Shown here: in pieces, positions 20,865 to 33,992 of the stretch
Layout of the letters: every line of letters starts with the position of its first letter
Position numbering within the stretch: the stretch's first letter is position 1
Source: Enterobacter kobei
GTDB taxonomy: Bacteria; Pseudomonadota; Gammaproteobacteria; Enterobacterales; Enterobacteriaceae
NCBI RefSeq assembly: GCF_001729765.1
Contig: NZ_CP017181.1
Span: forward strand, 3,348,001-3,412,000
Length of the DNA: 64,000 bases
Reading direction: 5' to 3'
The notes under the pieces: generated by a model
What the model was told of the DNA's origin: nothing
The model's input: the letters and a program-made list of their open reading frames with translations, nothing else
The model's database searches: none
Position numbers and translations under genes: made by a program

Positions 20865-20969
20865 GTTTAATGACGATCGAAACGTCAGCGCTAACAATAC
20901 AGGCTAAAGTTCAGTCGCCAGGCTAGACTTTAGTTCCACAACACTAAACCTATAAGTTGGGGAAATACA

Positions 20970-21227
20970 ATGTTCCAGCAAGAAGTTACCATTACCGCTC
21001 CGAACGGTCTGCACACCCGCCCTGCTGCTCAGTTTGTTAAAGAAGCGAAAGGCTTCACTTCTGAAATCACTGTGACTTCCAACGGCAAAAGCGCCAGCGC
21101 AAAAAGCCTGTTCAAACTGCAGACTCTGGGCCTGACTCAGGGCACTGTAGTCACCATTTCTGCGGAAGGTGAAGACGAGCAGAAAGCAGTTGAGCATCTG
21201 GTAAAACTGATGGCTGAGCTCGAGTAA
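20970..21227 (+). CDS. ptsH: Phosphocarrier protein HPr
   Basis: An 85-residue cytoplasmic phosphocarrier of the sugar phosphotransferase system. His15 (in NGLHTRPAA) takes phosphate from Enzyme I and passes it to EIIA domains. Ser46 is also present. Length and sequence match E. coli HPr almost throughout. The start follows TTGGGGAAATACA. It is the first gene of ptsHI-crr, with ptsI starting 44 bases on. Confidence 0.98.
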
Positions 21228-21271
21228 GTTTCCGGGTTCTTTTAAATATCAGTCACAAGTAAGGTAGGGTT

Positions 21272-22999
21272 ATGATTTCAGGCATTTTAGCATCCCCGGG
21301 TATCGCTTTCGGCAAAGCACTGCTGCTGAAAGAAGACGAGATCGTCATCGACCGGAAAAAAATTTCTGCCGACAAGGTTGATCAGGAAGTTGAACGTTTT
21401 CTGAGCGGTCGTGCCAAGGCATCTGCGCAACTGGAAGCAATCAAAACTAAAGCTGGCGAAACTTTCGGTGAAGAAAAAGAAGCCATCTTCGAAGGGCATA
21501 TCATGCTGCTCGAAGATGAGGAGCTGGAGCAGGAAATCATAGCCCTGATTAAAGATAAAGGCATGACGGCCGACGCGGCTGCGCATGAAGTTATCGAAGG
21601 TCAGGCAACTGCCCTGGAAGAACTGGATGATGAATACCTGAAAGAACGTGCGGCTGACGTACGTGACATCGGTAAGCGCCTGCTGCGCAACATCCTGGGT
21701 CTGGCCATCATCGACCTGAGCGCGATTCAGGATGAAGTGATCCTGGTTGCCGCTGACCTCACCCCGTCCGAAACCGCACAGCTGAACCTGAAAAAGGTCC
21801 TCGGTTTCATTACCGACGCGGGTGGCCGTACCTCCCACACCTCTATTATGGCCCGTTCTCTGGAACTGCCTGCCATCGTGGGTACCGGTAGCGTCACCTC
21901 TCAGGTGAAAAACGGCGACTATCTGATTCTGGATGCCGTAAACAATCTGGTTTACGTCAACCCAACAAACGAAGAGATCGAAAAACTGCGCGCGGTTCAG
22001 GAGCAAGTTGCGACTGAAAAAGCGGAACTCGCTAAGCTGAAAGACCTGCCAGCCATCACCCTGGACGGCCATCAGGTTGAAGTGTGCGCAAACATCGGTA
22101 CCGTACGTGACGTTGAAGGCGCTGAGCGCAACGGTGCGGAAGGTGTGGGTCTCTATCGTACAGAATTCCTGTTCATGGACCGTGACGCGCTGCCTACTGA
22201 AGAAGAGCAGTTTGCTGCGTATAAAGCCGTAGCAGAAGCGTGTGGCTCTCAGGCGGTTATCGTCCGTACTATGGACATCGGTGGCGACAAAGAGCTGCCA
22301 TACATGAACTTCCCGAAAGAAGAGAACCCGTTCCTGGGCTGGCGTGCAGTGCGTATCGCCATGGATCGCAAAGAGATCCTGCGTGACCAGGTGCGCGCAA
22401 TTCTGCGTGCCTCTGCTTTCGGTAAACTGCGCATCATGTTCCCGATGATCATCTCTGTTGAAGAAGTGCGTGCACTGAAGAAAGAGATCGAAATCTACAA
22501 ACAGGAACTGCGCGACGAAGGTAAAGCGTTTGACGAGTCAATCGAGATCGGCGTGATGGTGGAAACCCCAGCAGCCGCGACCATTGCGCGTCATTTAGCC
22601 AAAGAAGTTGATTTCTTTAGTATCGGCACCAATGATTTAACGCAGTACACCCTGGCAGTTGACCGTGGTAATGATATGATTTCACATCTCTACCAGCCAA
22701 TGTCACCGTCCGTACTGAACTTGATCAAGCAAGTTATTGATGCTTCTCATGCAGAAGGTAAATGGACTGGCATGTGTGGTGAGCTTGCAGGCGACGAACG
22801 TGCTACACTTCTGTTGCTGGGTATGGGTCTGGACGAATTCTCTATGAGCGCCATTTCCATCCCGCGCATTAAGAAGATTATCCGTAACACGAACTTCGAA
22901 GATGCGAAGGTGTTAGCAGAGCAGGCTCTTGCTCAACCGACAACGGACGAGTTAATGACGCTGGTTAACAAGTTCATTGAAGAAAAAACAATCTGCTAA
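21272..22999 (+). CDS. ptsI: PTS Enzyme I
   Basis: A 575-residue cytoplasmic kinase that autophosphorylates from phosphoenolpyruvate and donates to HPr. Domains are the N-terminal HPr-binding helical and swivelling His domain (1-230), with the active His189 in [12 protein letters not shown], and the C-terminal PEP-binding barrel (about 255-570). The barrel includes [17 protein letters not shown] and the catalytic Cys in GMCGELAGD (about 502). The sequence is intact and the same length as E. coli Enzyme I. Confidence 0.98.
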   Translation: MISGILASPGIAFGKALLLKEDEIVIDRKKISADKVDQEVERFLSGRAKASAQLEAIKTKAGETFGEEKEAIFEGHIMLLEDEELEQEIIALIKDKGMTADAAAHEVIEGQATALEELDDEYLKERAADVRDIGKRLLRNILGLAIIDLSAIQDEVILVAADLTPSETAQLNLKKVLGFITDAGGRTSHTSIMARSLELPAIVGTGSVTSQVKNGDYLILDAVNNLVYVNPTNEEIEKLRAVQEQVATEKAELAKLKDLPAITLDGHQVEVCANIGTVRDVEGAERNGAEGVGLYRTEFLFMDRDALPTEEEQFAAYKAVAEACGSQAVIVRTMDIGGDKELPYMNFPKEENPFLGWRAVRIAMDRKEILRDQVRAILRASAFGKLRIMFPMIISVEEVRALKKEIEIYKQELRDEGKAFDESIEIGVMVETPAAATIARHLAKEVDFFSIGTNDLTQYTLAVDRGNDMISHLYQPMSPSVLNLIKQVIDASHAEGKWTGMCGELAGDERATLLLLGMGLDEFSMSAISIPRIKKIIRNTNFEDAKVLAEQALAQPTTDELMTLVNKFIEEKTIC

Positions 23000-23039
23000 T
23001 CCACGAGATGCGGCCCAAATTACTGCTTAGGAGAAGATC

Positions 23040-23549
23040 ATGGGTTTGTTCGATAAACTGAAATCTCTGGTTTCTGATGATAAGAAAGACTCCGGAACTA
23101 TTGAGATTGTTGCTCCGCTCTCCGGCGAGATCGTCAACATCGAAGACGTGCCGGATGTAGTGTTTGCTGAGAAAATCGTTGGTGATGGCATTGCTATCAA
23201 ACCAACTGGCAACAAAATGGTTGCTCCAGTTGACGGCACCATCGGTAAAATTTTTGAAACCAACCATGCGTTCTCTATCGAATCTGATAGCGGTATCGAA
23301 CTGTTCGTTCACTTCGGTATCGACACCGTTGAACTGAAAGGCGAAGGCTTCAAACGTATCGCGGAAGAAGGCCAGCGTGTGAAAGTTGGCGACCCGGTCA
23401 TTGAATTCGATCTGCCACTGCTGGAAGAAAAAGCCAAGTCTACCCTGACGCCGGTTGTTATCTCCAACATGGACGAAATCAAAGAACTGATCAAACTGTC
23501 TGGCAGCGTCACCGTGGGTGAAACCCCGGTTATCCGCATCAAGAAGTAA
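23040..23549 (+). CDS. crr: PTS glucose-specific EIIA (Crr)
   Basis: A 169-residue soluble EIIA. His91 in LFVHFG is the phosphorylated residue and His76 its partner. It hands phosphate to the glucose EIIBC. In its two phosphorylation states it also regulates adenylate cyclase and non-PTS permeases (inducer exclusion). It starts 40 bases after ptsI. As in E. coli, some expression from an internal promoter at the end of ptsI is likely but was not located. It ends at a bidirectional terminator. Confidence 0.98.
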   Translation: MGLFDKLKSLVSDDKKDSGTIEIVAPLSGEIVNIEDVPDVVFAEKIVGDGIAIKPTGNKMVAPVDGTIGKIFETNHAFSIESDSGIELFVHFGIDTVELKGEGFKRIAEEGQRVKVGDPVIEFDLPLLEEKAKSTLTPVVISNMDEIKELIKLSGSVTVGETPVIRIKK

Positions 23550-23563
23550 TTCTTGCCGTACAG

Positions 23564-23591
23564 AAAAATGGCGCCTTCGGGCGCCATTTTT
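23564..23591. terminator. Bidirectional terminator crr/pdxK
   Basis: AAAAATGGCGCC-TTCG-GGCGCCATTTTT, a 12-bp symmetric hairpin with a stable TTCG loop, sits between the convergent crr and pdxK. Confidence 0.95.
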
Positions 23592-23593
23592 GT

Positions 23594-24430
23594 TTATGCG
23601 GGAAGGATAAGCTCGTCGTACCCTTTCGACTGGGTGTACAACATCACGTCAGTCGCCCGATCCCCCGCCATGCGGATAGCATCGGCAACGGTTTTCCCCT
23701 CAACGATACCACTGACCAGCTCGGAACAGAACAGATCGCCCGTCCCTTTCAGATCGGTTTCTACGCGCGGATGCGCGCTAACGGTAACGCCCTCTTTCGT
23801 CACCAGCACCACGTGGATGTTGTGCGGGTCGTCAGCGACCGGCGCGCTGGTAATCGCCACCCATTTCAGGGTATCGGAAAGCAGCCCCTGCGCTGCCGCG
23901 ACGGCGCTTTCCGGCGTGCGGCACGGTTTTCCGCTTAATACTTCCAGTTCATAGACGTTTGGCGTAATGCCCTGCGCCAGCGGCAACAGGTGCTCCCGAT
24001 ACGCTTGCGGAATATCCGGCTTCACGTACATTCCACTGTCAATGTCGCCAATAACCGGGTCAACCAGAACCAGCAGGTCAGGATGGTGCGCTTTGACCGC
24101 CTTCAGCCACTCAGCCAGCAGGGCGATCTGGCTGGCGCTGCCCATATAACCGGTGGTGACCGCTTTAAGCTCGCGCAGGATCTCGCGTTCTTCAAGCGCC
24201 TTCAGGTAGCCGCTGAACCACTCATCGGGGATCACGCCGCCGTAGAAAGTGTCATAGTGCGGCGTATTGCTGAACAATACCGTCGGCACGGCGGTGACGT
24301 TCAGCCTGTGGGTACGAATATTCGGAACCGCAATGCTGTTCCCCACGCTGCCATAAACCACCTGCGACTGCACTGCGACAATATCGGTTTGCTGCGCCCG
24401 GGTGTTATCCCGGAATAAAATTATCTCCAT
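23594..24430 (-). CDS. pdxK: Pyridoxal/pyridoxine/hydroxymethylpyrimidine kinase PdxK
   Basis: A 278-residue ribokinase-family enzyme that phosphorylates pyridoxal, pyridoxine and pyridoxamine in the vitamin B6 salvage pathway. Visible motifs are [12 protein letters not shown] near the N-terminus (substrate site), VDPVIGD (about 131-137) and the ribokinase signature [14 protein letters not shown] (about 226-239) with its catalytic Asp. It is about five residues shorter at the C-terminus than the K-12 protein as remembered. It starts five bases after cysM on the same strand. It may therefore be read from the cys transcript, which makes sense because CysK and CysM need pyridoxal phosphate. Confidence 0.94.
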   Translation of the reverse strand: MEIILFRDNTRAQQTDIVAVQSQVVYGSVGNSIAVPNIRTHRLNVTAVPTVLFSNTPHYDTFYGGVIPDEWFSGYLKALEEREILRELKAVTTGYMGSASQIALLAEWLKAVKAHHPDLLVLVDPVIGDIDSGMYVKPDIPQAYREHLLPLAQGITPNVYELEVLSGKPCRTPESAVAAAQGLLSDTLKWVAITSAPVADDPHNIHVVLVTKEGVTVSAHPRVETDLKGTGDLFCSELVSGIVEGKTVADAIRMAGDRATDVMLYTQSKGYDELILPA

Positions 24431-24435
24431 GACGC

Positions 24436-25347
24436 TTAAATTCCCGCCCCCTGCGAATAACTCTCTTCACCAAAGACGCCGGTAGACAGATAGCGATCGC
24501 CGCGGTCGCAGATAATCGCGACCACAACAGCGCCTGGATTCGCCTGCGCAACGCGCAACGCCCCCGCTACCGCGCCACCCGAGCTGACCCCGCAGAAGAT
24601 GCCTTCACGCACGGCCAGCTCACGCATGGTATTCTCCGCCTCGCGCTGGTGAATATCCAGCACCTGATCCACCAGCTGCGCATTAAAAATACCCGGCATG
24701 TATTCTGCTGGCCAGCGGCGAATCCCCGGAATGCTGCTCCCCTCTTCTGGCTGCAGGCCAACGATAGTGACGGCTTTTTCCTGCTCGCGCAGAAAACGCG
24801 ACACGCCGGTGATGGTGCCGGTGGTGCCCATGCTGGAGACAAAATGGGTAATACGTCCGTCGGTTTGCTGCCAGATTTCCGGGCCGGTGGTGGTGTAATG
24901 CGCGTAGGGGTTATCCGGGTTGTTGAACTGATCGAGCAACTTACCTTCGCCGCGCTCCGCCATTTCTAAGGCTAAATCGCGTGCGCCTTCCATCCCCTGC
25001 TCTTTGGTGACCAGAATCAGCTCGGCCCCGTAGGCACGCATTGCGGCACGGCGCTCCTGGCTCATGTTGTCCGGCATCAGCAGCTTCATGCGGTAGCCTT
25101 TCAATGCCGCAATCATTGCCAGTGCAATCCCGGTATTGCCGCTGGTGGCCTCAATCAACACGTCGCCGGGCTTTATCTCACCGCGTTTTTCAGCCTGAAC
25201 AATCATCGACAGCGCCGCACGGTCTTTCACCGAACCTGCCGGATTATTGCCCTCAAGTTTGACCCAGATTTCGCTGCCGTTGGCAAACCCCATGCGTTGT
25301 AGTTTGACCAGAGGGGTATTGCCGATGGTATGTTCGAGTGTATTCAC
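24436..25347 (-). CDS. cysM: O-acetylserine sulfhydrylase B, CysM
   Basis: A 303-residue pyridoxal-phosphate enzyme that forms cysteine from O-acetylserine and can use thiosulfate to give S-sulfocysteine. The Schiff-base Lys is in SVKDRAA (about residue 41). SGNTGIALA and GTTGTITG are the substrate and phosphate loops. It is shorter than CysK and has the CysM-type text throughout. It is the last biosynthetic gene of the cysPTWAM cluster, which couples thiosulfate import to thiosulfate use. A REP pair separates it from cysA. Confidence 0.96.
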   Translation of the reverse strand: MNTLEHTIGNTPLVKLQRMGFANGSEIWVKLEGNNPAGSVKDRAALSMIVQAEKRGEIKPGDVLIEATSGNTGIALAMIAALKGYRMKLLMPDNMSQERRAAMRAYGAELILVTKEQGMEGARDLALEMAERGEGKLLDQFNNPDNPYAHYTTTGPEIWQQTDGRITHFVSSMGTTGTITGVSRFLREQEKAVTIVGLQPEEGSSIPGIRRWPAEYMPGIFNAQLVDQVLDIHQREAENTMRELAVREGIFCGVSSGGAVAGALRVAQANPGAVVVAIICDRGDRYLSTGVFGEESYSQGAGI

Positions 25348-25367
25348 GATTTTTACTCAATAAAAAA

Positions 25368-25443
25368 GCCGGGGGCGCGCAGCGATCCCGGCCTACAAGA
25401 CTCAGTGATAACTGTAGGCCCGGTAAGCGCTGCGCCACCGGGC
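25368..25443. repeat. REP pair (BIME) between cysA and cysM
   Basis: Two REP-type palindromes in opposite orientation: GCCGGGGGCGCGC...GATCCCGGCC at 25368-25393 and GGCCCGGTAAGCGCTG...CCACCGGGC at 25417-25443. They are joined by CTACAA/TGTAG flanks. Such elements commonly stabilise upstream mRNA, here cysPTWA. Confidence 0.8.
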
Positions 25444-25464
25444 GATAAACATCCTAATAACCTA

Positions 25465-26559
25465 TCAGGCTGACTCCGCCAGAGCAATATTCTCGCGCGT
25501 CTCGATGCGCTCCTTCCCGTGATAAATACGGGCATGCTGCAGGCCGACAAACAGACGCTCGCCCCGGTGCGGCGGCACATCATCGCGCATGACGACGGTC
25601 AGCGGCTCGGTATACCAGCCCAGCGGCTGTACCACCAATTGGGTGTAGTGCCCTTTAGGGCTAGCTTCCAGTACCTGCACTGGCAGCGGTGAATCCAGGC
25701 TGGTGCGGCGGCTCACGTCCACTTCCCACGGACGCAGGAACAGATCGACCGGCCCCTGATGCGCGGAGGTATAGCCCAGCGGCCAGCGGTGCGCGCCGAC
25801 GTGGAACTGTCCACCGCGAATGGTGCCCTGCAGACGGTTCACTTCACCCATAAATTCCAGCACGAAACGGGTCGCCGGTTCACGCCAGAGCTGCTCCGGC
25901 TCGTCAACCTGCTCGATGTTGCCCTGGCTCATGACCACCACGCGGTCCGCCACTTCCATCGCCTCTTCCTGATCGTGGGTCACAAAGACGCTGGTAAACT
26001 TCAGCTCTTCATGCAGCTGACGCAGCCAGCGGCGAAGTTCTTTACGCACCTGCGCATCCAGCGCGCCGAACGGTTCGTCCAGCAGCAGAATTTGCGGCTC
26101 AACGGCCAACGCACGTGCCAGCGCGACACGCTGTTTCTGTCCGCCAGACAGCTGCGCCGGGAAACGATCCGCCAGATGTGCCAGCTGCACCATCTCCAGC
26201 AGCTTAGTCACTTTGGCTTTGATGGTGGCGGCATCCGGGCGTTCGCGACGCGGCAGCACGGTCAGGCCAAACGCAATGTTGTCAAACACGGTCATGTGGC
26301 GGAACAGCGCATAGTGCTGGAACACAAAACCCACTTTACGATCGCGGGCATGCAGGCGGCTCACATCGGTGCCGTGAAAGCGAATGTGCCCGCTGGTCTG
26401 ATGCTCAAGCCCGGCGATAATACGCAGCAGCGTGGTTTTACCCGAGCCAGACGGCCCCAGCAGCGCCACCATTTGTCCGGAAGGGATATCCAGCGAGATA
26501 TCATTCAGCACCTGGGTGCGACCAAAAGACTTCTTAATATTGGCAATCTCAATGCTCAT
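25465..26559 (-). CDS. cysA: Sulfate/thiosulfate ABC transporter ATPase CysA
   Basis: A 364-residue cytoplasmic ATPase subunit. Walker A is GPSGSGKTT (about 35-43), the signature LSGGQ is at about 136, Walker B is ILLLDEP (about 156-162) and the H-loop His is in VFVTHD (about 191). A C-terminal TOBE-like regulatory part follows from about 240. It energises uptake of sulfate and thiosulfate through CysT-CysW with CysP. Its start overlaps cysW by 11 bases, indicating translational coupling. Confidence 0.97.
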   Translation of the reverse strand: MSIEIANIKKSFGRTQVLNDISLDIPSGQMVALLGPSGSGKTTLLRIIAGLEHQTSGHIRFHGTDVSRLHARDRKVGFVFQHYALFRHMTVFDNIAFGLTVLPRRERPDAATIKAKVTKLLEMVQLAHLADRFPAQLSGGQKQRVALARALAVEPQILLLDEPFGALDAQVRKELRRWLRQLHEELKFTSVFVTHDQEEAMEVADRVVVMSQGNIEQVDEPEQLWREPATRFVLEFMGEVNRLQGTIRGGQFHVGAHRWPLGYTSAHQGPVDLFLRPWEVDVSRRTSLDSPLPVQVLEASPKGHYTQLVVQPLGWYTEPLTVVMRDDVPPHRGERLFVGLQHARIYHGKERIETRENIALAESA

Positions 26560-27424
26560 GATTTCCCTCCTGATGCTGACGTTTTTCCTGATTCTCTAAA
26601 CGCCACTGCACCACACTCTTCAAAAACAGGGTCAAAATAGCCATCAGCGTCAGTAACGCTGCGGCAGTAAAGGAACCGACGGTGTTGTAGTCCTGTTCCA
26701 GTAATTCAATCTGTAACGGCAGCGACAGGGTTTCACCGCGGATGGAGCCGGATACGACGGAAACGGCACCAAACTCACCAATCGCTCGGGCGTTGGTCAG
26801 CACCACGCCGTAAAGCAGCGCCCAGCGGATATTTGGCAGCGTCACGCGACGGAACATCTGCCAGCCTGACGCGCCCAGCAGCACCGCCGCTTCGTCTTCG
26901 TTGCTCCCCTGGCTTAACATCACCGGCACCAGTTCGCGCACCACAAACGGACACGTCACGAAGATAGTCACCAGCACCATACCCGGCCAGGCGAACATGA
27001 CCTGCAGGTTATGCTCATCCAGCCAGCCGCCCAGCGGGCCGTTAGAGCCGTAAAAGAGCAGGTACACCAGACCCGCCACCACCGGCGACACGGCAAACGG
27101 AATATCCAGCAGGGTCAGCAGCAGCTGACGTCCCGGGAAGTTAAAACGCGTCACCAGCCACGCCAGTAGCGTCCCGAACACCAGGTTCACCGGCACGGTG
27201 ATCAGGGCAATCAGTACGGTCAGCCAGATGGCATGGAGCATGTCCGGATTCGCCAGGTTCTCCAGCGCGGGCATCAGCCCCTTGCTGAACGCCTGAACGA
27301 AGATATACACCGTCGGCACGACGAGAATGAGGGCGGACACCAGCACGCCCACACCAATCAGAAACCATTTACCCCAGTTGATACGGGGAGCATCGTATCG
27401 CTTCAATTGCGTAACTTCCGCCAT
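26549..27424 (-). CDS. cysW: Sulfate/thiosulfate ABC transporter permease CysW
   Basis: A 291-residue inner-membrane permease with about six membrane helices. The ABC permease EAA loop ([22 protein letters not shown], with key residues E-A-A-G-P) is at about 177-198. It pairs with CysT to form the sulfate/thiosulfate channel. Its start overlaps the last base of cysT and its end overlaps cysA. Confidence 0.97.
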   Translation of the reverse strand: MAEVTQLKRYDAPRINWGKWFLIGVGVLVSALILVVPTVYIFVQAFSKGLMPALENLANPDMLHAIWLTVLIALITVPVNLVFGTLLAWLVTRFNFPGRQLLLTLLDIPFAVSPVVAGLVYLLFYGSNGPLGGWLDEHNLQVMFAWPGMVLVTIFVTCPFVVRELVPVMLSQGSNEDEAAVLLGASGWQMFRRVTLPNIRWALLYGVVLTNARAIGEFGAVSVVSGSIRGETLSLPLQIELLEQDYNTVGSFTAAALLTLMAILTLFLKSVVQWRLENQEKRQHQEGNHEH

Positions 27425-28257
27425 CAGTGACCTACCACACGTCGACCAAAGCGACTTTGCAGAGTGTTAATTGAGTACAGCAGCAGCAGTGAGGCTGCGA
27501 GGATCACCGAAGCAATGGCGCTCGCCGCCGGATAATCAAACTCCTGAAGACGGATGAAGATCATCAGCGAGGTGACCTCCGTCTTCCAGGCAATGTTCCC
27601 GGCGATAAAAATCACCGCGCCGAATTCACCGAGGCTGCGGGTAAACGACAGCGCAACGCCCGCCATCAGCGCCGGGGAGAGTTCCGGCAACACGACCTTG
27701 CGGAAACTCTGCCAGCGCGAGGCCCCCAGCGTTTCCGCCGCTTCTTCATATTCCGGACCCAACTCTTCCAGCACCGGCTGCACGGTACGCACCACAAACG
27801 GGATGCTGGTAAAGGCCATCGCCACCGCGATACCAAGCCAGGTATAGGTGACTTTGATATCAAGCTTTGCCAGCCACTCACCGTACAGTCCGTTCACGGA
27901 GAAGAGCGACGCAAGGGTTAAGCCCGCAACAGCCGTCGGCAGCGCAAACGGCAGATCCATCAGTGCGTCAAGCAGCGTGCGGCCAGGGAAACGATAGCGG
28001 GTTAAGATCCACGCCATCAGCAGGCCGAACACACCGTTAAAAATGGAGGCGACAAACGCCGACAGCAGCGTCACTTTATAGGCGGCCACCACCTGCGGGT
28101 TGGTGACCACGTCCCAGTATTGCGCCCAGCTCATCTGCGCAAGCTGCATAACCAGTGCGCTGAGCGGCAACAACAGGATCAGGCAGACGAACAGCAGGCT
28201 GGTCCCCAGACTTAAGGTAAAGCCCGGCAGCACGCGTTTGGTCGAGACTGCAAACAT
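27424..28257 (-). CDS. cysT: Sulfate/thiosulfate ABC transporter permease CysT (CysU)
   Basis: A 277-residue inner-membrane permease with six hydrophobic helices. The EAA loop (EEAAETLGASRWQSFRKVVLP) is at about 176-196. It forms the heterodimeric membrane channel with CysW. It shares one base with both cysP and cysW, so cysP-cysT-cysW-cysA is a tightly packed operon. Confidence 0.97.
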   Translation of the reverse strand: MFAVSTKRVLPGFTLSLGTSLLFVCLILLLPLSALVMQLAQMSWAQYWDVVTNPQVVAAYKVTLLSAFVASIFNGVFGLLMAWILTRYRFPGRTLLDALMDLPFALPTAVAGLTLASLFSVNGLYGEWLAKLDIKVTYTWLGIAVAMAFTSIPFVVRTVQPVLEELGPEYEEAAETLGASRWQSFRKVVLPELSPALMAGVALSFTRSLGEFGAVIFIAGNIAWKTEVTSLMIFIRLQEFDYPAASAIASVILAASLLLLYSINTLQSRFGRRVVGH

Positions 28258-29270
28258 TACTTACGCCCCGCCGCCAGCAACTTGTCTAACTCACCGCCGC
28301 TGGCAAAGTGCGTTTTCATCACCTCAGGCCAGGAGCCGAAATGATCTTCCACGCGGAACAGTGCGGTCTGCGGGAATTTATCCTTCAGTTTGTTCATCAC
28401 GTCCGGGTTATTCACGCGGTAGTAGTAATCGGTAATGATGGTCTGCGCCTGCGGGCTGTACAGATAGTTGAGATAGGCTTTTGCCGCTTTCTCAGTACCA
28501 TTTGCCTTCACGTTTTTATCCACCCACGCCACCGGGAATTCGGCCAGAATGTTGGTTTTCGGGATAACCACCTCAAAGCCCTGCGCTTCATACTGTTTGC
28601 GGATATTGTTCACTTCCGACTCAAAGCTGATCAGCACATCGCCCAGCCCACGTTCTGCGAAGGTGGTGGTTGCCCCGCGGCCGCCGGTATCAAACACTTC
28701 AACGTTTTTCAGGAACTGGGTCATGAACTGCTCGGTTTTGGCTTTATCATTACCGTCGGCCTTGTCCGCCGCACCCCACGCCGCCAAATAGGTGTAACGC
28801 GCGTTACCGGAGGTTTTTGGGTTCGGGAAAATCAGCTTCACGTCAGAACGCACCAGGTCGCTCCAGTCGTGGATATTTTTCGGGTTACCTTTACGCACCA
28901 GGAAGCCCATGGTGGAATAGAACGGCGAGCTGTTATTCGGCAGACGGCTCTGCCAGTCAGCAGGGATAAGTTTGCCCTTGTCGTGCAGGATCTGCACGTC
29001 AGTAACCTGGTTGTAGGTCACGACATCCGCCTTCAGTCCCTGCAATATCGCCAGCGCCTGTTTGGAAGAACCTGCATGGGACTGTTTGATGGTCAGCTTA
29101 TCGCCGTTATTGTCTTTCGCCCACTGCTGTTCAAACGGTGGGTTAAGGGCGGCAAACAGCTCGCGGGAGACGTCATACGAACTGTTCAGCAGCTCAGTCG
29201 CCTGCGCCTGGGCCACCAGCAATAAACCTGCCAGCGCCAGAGTTCCTTTTTTCAGTACAGTAACGGCCAT
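28257..29270 (-). CDS. cysP: Thiosulfate-binding protein CysP
   Basis: A 337-residue periplasmic solute-binding protein. Residues 1-24 form a Sec signal peptide ending AQAQA. The mature chain begins [15 protein letters not shown] and carries the sulfate/thiosulfate-binding protein signatures ([33 protein letters not shown]). It delivers thiosulfate, and less so sulfate, to CysTWA. It is the first gene of the operon. The ATG is preceded by a weak AAGGGTGCGTA ribosome site. In K-12 ucpA lies upstream, but here yfeX is the next gene. Confidence 0.96.
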   Translation of the reverse strand: MAVTVLKKGTLALAGLLLVAQAQATELLNSSYDVSRELFAALNPPFEQQWAKDNNGDKLTIKQSHAGSSKQALAILQGLKADVVTYNQVTDVQILHDKGKLIPADWQSRLPNNSSPFYSTMGFLVRKGNPKNIHDWSDLVRSDVKLIFPNPKTSGNARYTYLAAWGAADKADGNDKAKTEQFMTQFLKNVEVFDTGGRGATTTFAERGLGDVLISFESEVNNIRKQYEAQGFEVVIPKTNILAEFPVAWVDKNVKANGTEKAAKAYLNYLYSPQAQTIITDYYYRVNNPDVMNKLKDKFPQTALFRVEDHFGSWPEVMKTHFASGGELDKLLAAGRK

Positions 29271-29360
29271 TACGCACCCTTATAAATGTGATGACTATCT
29301 TATAGTCATAATATTTATAACGAGGTCGAAAGGAGTAACGGTTTTATATACCGTTTGGTG
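29271..29360 (-). promoter_or_regulatory. cysP promoter region, probably CysB-activated
   Basis: An AT-rich leader upstream of cysP contains TATTATGACTATAAGATAG-like wording on the minus strand, with no clear consensus -35 box. This resembles the E. coli cysP promoter as remembered, which needs CysB and N-acetylserine. The exact -10 and operator are not fixed by eye. Confidence 0.4.
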
Positions 29361-29393
29361 ATTTAGAAGCAGAAAAGGGAATAAGGCTGCAAT

Positions 29394-29432
29394 CCCCCTC
29401 TCCCCTGCGGGGAGAGGGTTCGGGTGAGGGGC
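29394..29432. repeat. C-rich palindromic repeat, copy 1
   Basis: CCCCTCTCCCC-TGC-GGGGAGAGGG, then TTCGGGTGAGGGG. The hairpin abuts the yfeX stop codon and may act as its transcript end. Related copies are at 48779-48833 and 56529-56561. Confidence 0.75.
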
Positions 29433-29433
29433 G

Positions 29434-30360
<927 letters not shown>

Positions 30361-30425
30361 TCAGCGTGGCATTGATGGCGGGTATTATACCCGGATTTCA
30401 GCGAGGCGGTTTGTTCAGGCGCAAA

Positions 30426-31001
30426 TTACTGCTTCCAGACTATTTTGCTCACTTTCCAGCTTTTCAGCGTGTCGTCAGACGGCATTAATCCCTCCGGACC
30501 GCTCCAGGTACCGGTGAAGACATAGCTGATGTGCTGGCTGCCTTCCGCCTTACATTCCACCGCGACGCCCTCGTCGGAAGGCGCGCTGGTGCAGTTGCCA
30601 AAGGCTTGTTTATACAGATCGCTAAACGGCGTACCCACTTTCACACCGCTGGCGGTCGGGATTTCGTCGTCGAGCACCGCAATGCGGTTCACCGTGCCTT
30701 TATCGCCATTAATCACCAGCGCCAGTTTGTCCCCTTTTAGCGCTTCAAAGTACCGCACAATGTTGCCATTCTCGGTTTTCATGCCGCTACGCAGGCGGTA
30801 GTCACTGCTCAGGGCATCCTGAATGGCATCCTGATCGAGCGCGGTTGATGCGGTAATTTTTCCTACGCCCTGCTCGGTCACTTCCGTGGACGCGCCAAAC
30901 CAGTTCCACGGATAGGCTGCGGACCAGTTGATGGAGGAGAGCGTTGAACAGCCGGTTAATGCCAGCGGGAGAGCGCATAAAAGTAAACGCAGCGATTTCA
31001 T
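30426..31001 (-). CDS. yfeY: YfeY, sigma-E regulated lipoprotein (DUF1131)
   Basis: A 191-residue lipoprotein. The lipobox LTGC places the modified cysteine at residue 18, with Ser at +2, so outer-membrane sorting is expected. The remainder is a DUF1131 domain of unknown function. A well-matched sigma-E promoter lies 33 bases upstream of the start, so it belongs to the envelope-stress regulon, as in E. coli. The promoter lies against the 3' end of yfeZ, 64 bases before this start. Confidence 0.9.
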   Translation of the reverse strand: MKSLRLLLCALPLALTGCSTLSSINWSAAYPWNWFGASTEVTEQGVGKITASTALDQDAIQDALSSDYRLRSGMKTENGNIVRYFEALKGDKLALVINGDKGTVNRIAVLDDEIPTASGVKVGTPFSDLYKQAFGNCTSAPSDEGVAVECKAEGSQHISYVFTGTWSGPEGLMPSDDTLKSWKVSKIVWKQ

Positions 31002-31033
31002 TGAAACGTCCTTACGTGTTAAATCAACGCTTG

Positions 31034-31061
31034 TTAGAGTACGACTTCGGTAAAAAGTGCC
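31034..31061 (-). promoter_or_regulatory. Sigma-E promoter of yfeY
   Basis: On the minus strand GGCACTT, a 16-base spacer, then TCTAA. The consensus is GGAACTT-N16-TCTGA/TCAAA, so six of seven and four of five bases agree, with exact spacing. Confidence 0.8.
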
Positions 31062-31064
31062 GTT

Positions 31065-31514
31065 CTAATCTGACTCTTGCGTAAAACAGGCGCGTAGCCG
31101 GGGATTTGTCAGCAGCCACAGCAACGCCACAATATCCGCGATCACCAGCGCAATCCCGATACCCGTTAGCGGTTCACCGTACCACCAGAGTACAGGCTGC
31201 CAGAACAGTAGCGCAGTCTGGGCAATGATCAGCAGCCAGCGAAGCGCGCCCCAAAAGCGTGGAATCAGATGCCGCCGTCCGCTGACCAAAAACGCCAGAA
31301 CGGCGGGAATGCCCGGCAGTAAGCCAAGCCAGAAGGCATCGTGATCGGGATAGAAGAGATTCAGCAGCGTGTCGCCCTGCCCGCGCGACGCGCCAGCCAT
31401 CACAAACAGCACCCAGGTTCGCGCCTGCAGCAGCAGAACGCACCAGAATAAAAAAGGCAGCCTGAGGCGGCCCTGCGCGTCATAGTCTGCCGGATGGATC
31501 TCAGTACTCTTCAT
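31065..31514 (-). CDS. yfeZ: YfeZ, inner-membrane DUF2919 protein
   Basis: A 149-residue membrane protein with about four hydrophobic segments (roughly residues 20-42, 62-80, 87-108 and 113-135). The N-terminal [18 protein letters not shown] is the DUF2919 signature. Function unknown. Its start overlaps the end of ypeA by 14 bases, so the two are translationally coupled. yfeY follows with its own sigma-E promoter. Confidence 0.88.
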   Translation of the reverse strand: MKSTEIHPADYDAQGRLRLPFLFWCVLLLQARTWVLFVMAGASRGQGDTLLNLFYPDHDAFWLGLLPGIPAVLAFLVSGRRHLIPRFWGALRWLLIIAQTALLFWQPVLWWYGEPLTGIGIALVIADIVALLWLLTNPRLRACFTQESD

Positions 31515-31926
31515 CTTCGATCAGGCGTTTACCTAAATTCAGCACGTCAGAGTGCTCATAGCCCAGACGTTCATACATGCCCAGCACCACGTCGTTATCT
31601 TCCCGCACCATGATCTGAATTTTCGGGCAGCCGCGAGCAATCAGCTTCTTCTCAAGCCGGTTCAGTAACGCATTCGCGATGCCACGCCCACGGTATTCCG
31701 GATGGACCCCAAGATAATAAGCCGAGCCGCGATGGCCGTCATATCCGCCCATGACGGTGCCGACAACCTCGCCATTCACTTCCGCGACCAGAAACAGACT
31801 GACGTCGTGATTCACCTTCCGTTCGATGTCCATCTCCGGATCGTTCCACGGACGCAGCAAATCGCAGCGCTCCCAAAGGGTGATCACCTCTTCGAAATCT
31901 TCCTGGCGAAAAACGCGTATCTCCAT
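31501..31926 (-). CDS. ypeA: YpeA, GNAT-family acetyltransferase
   Basis: A 141-residue GNAT-fold N-acetyltransferase. The acetyl-CoA loop is the R-G-R-G-I-A motif in [14 protein letters not shown] (about 76-89). The substrate is unknown. The frame is open to 31989, but the ATG at 31926 gives [13 protein letters not shown], the conserved N-terminus. The 21 extra residues look non-coding. It overlaps yfeZ by 14 bases. It is divergent from amiA across 212 bases. Confidence 0.9.
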   Translation of the reverse strand: MEIRVFRQEDFEEVITLWERCDLLRPWNDPEMDIERKVNHDVSLFLVAEVNGEVVGTVMGGYDGHRGSAYYLGVHPEYRGRGIANALLNRLEKKLIARGCPKIQIMVREDNDVVLGMYERLGYEHSDVLNLGKRLIEDEEY

Positions 31927-32138
31927 GGTATTAACCGCCTTTTCGGGTTCAAAAACAGTGATTATGGCGCGTACGGGACGTTTAGCCAATAACCGGGGAA
32001 AATCTCGCCAAAATTTGGCATAATGTCACTTTGTCACGTATTGAAATGAAAAGTAAAACAATTCTCAATAAGGACTGTCGTAACGGGAAACACGATACGA
32101 TATAACACCAGGACCCCTTTTTTTAGTATTCAGGCCGC

Positions 32139-33913
<1,775 letters not shown>

Positions 33914-33914
33914 T

Positions 33915-33985
33915 TGCCGGACGGCGCTGCGCTTATCCGGCCTGGTTAACCCGTAGGTCGGGTAAGCGAACGCGCCACCCGACGC
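33915..33985. repeat. REP pair between hemF and maeB
   Basis: Two REP palindromes: GCCGGACGGCGCTGCG...TTATCCGGC at 33917-33940, and GTCGGGTAAGCG...CGCCACCCGAC at 33957-33981. They fill the convergent gap between hemF and maeB and may replace a classical terminator. Confidence 0.8.
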
Positions 33986-33992
33986 ACCGCCG

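Noticed and set aside
32041-32075. Possible CpxR box (GTAAA-N5-GTAAA) upstream of amiA
   Set aside because: Only one GTAAA half was found at the right place, so the site is not supported.
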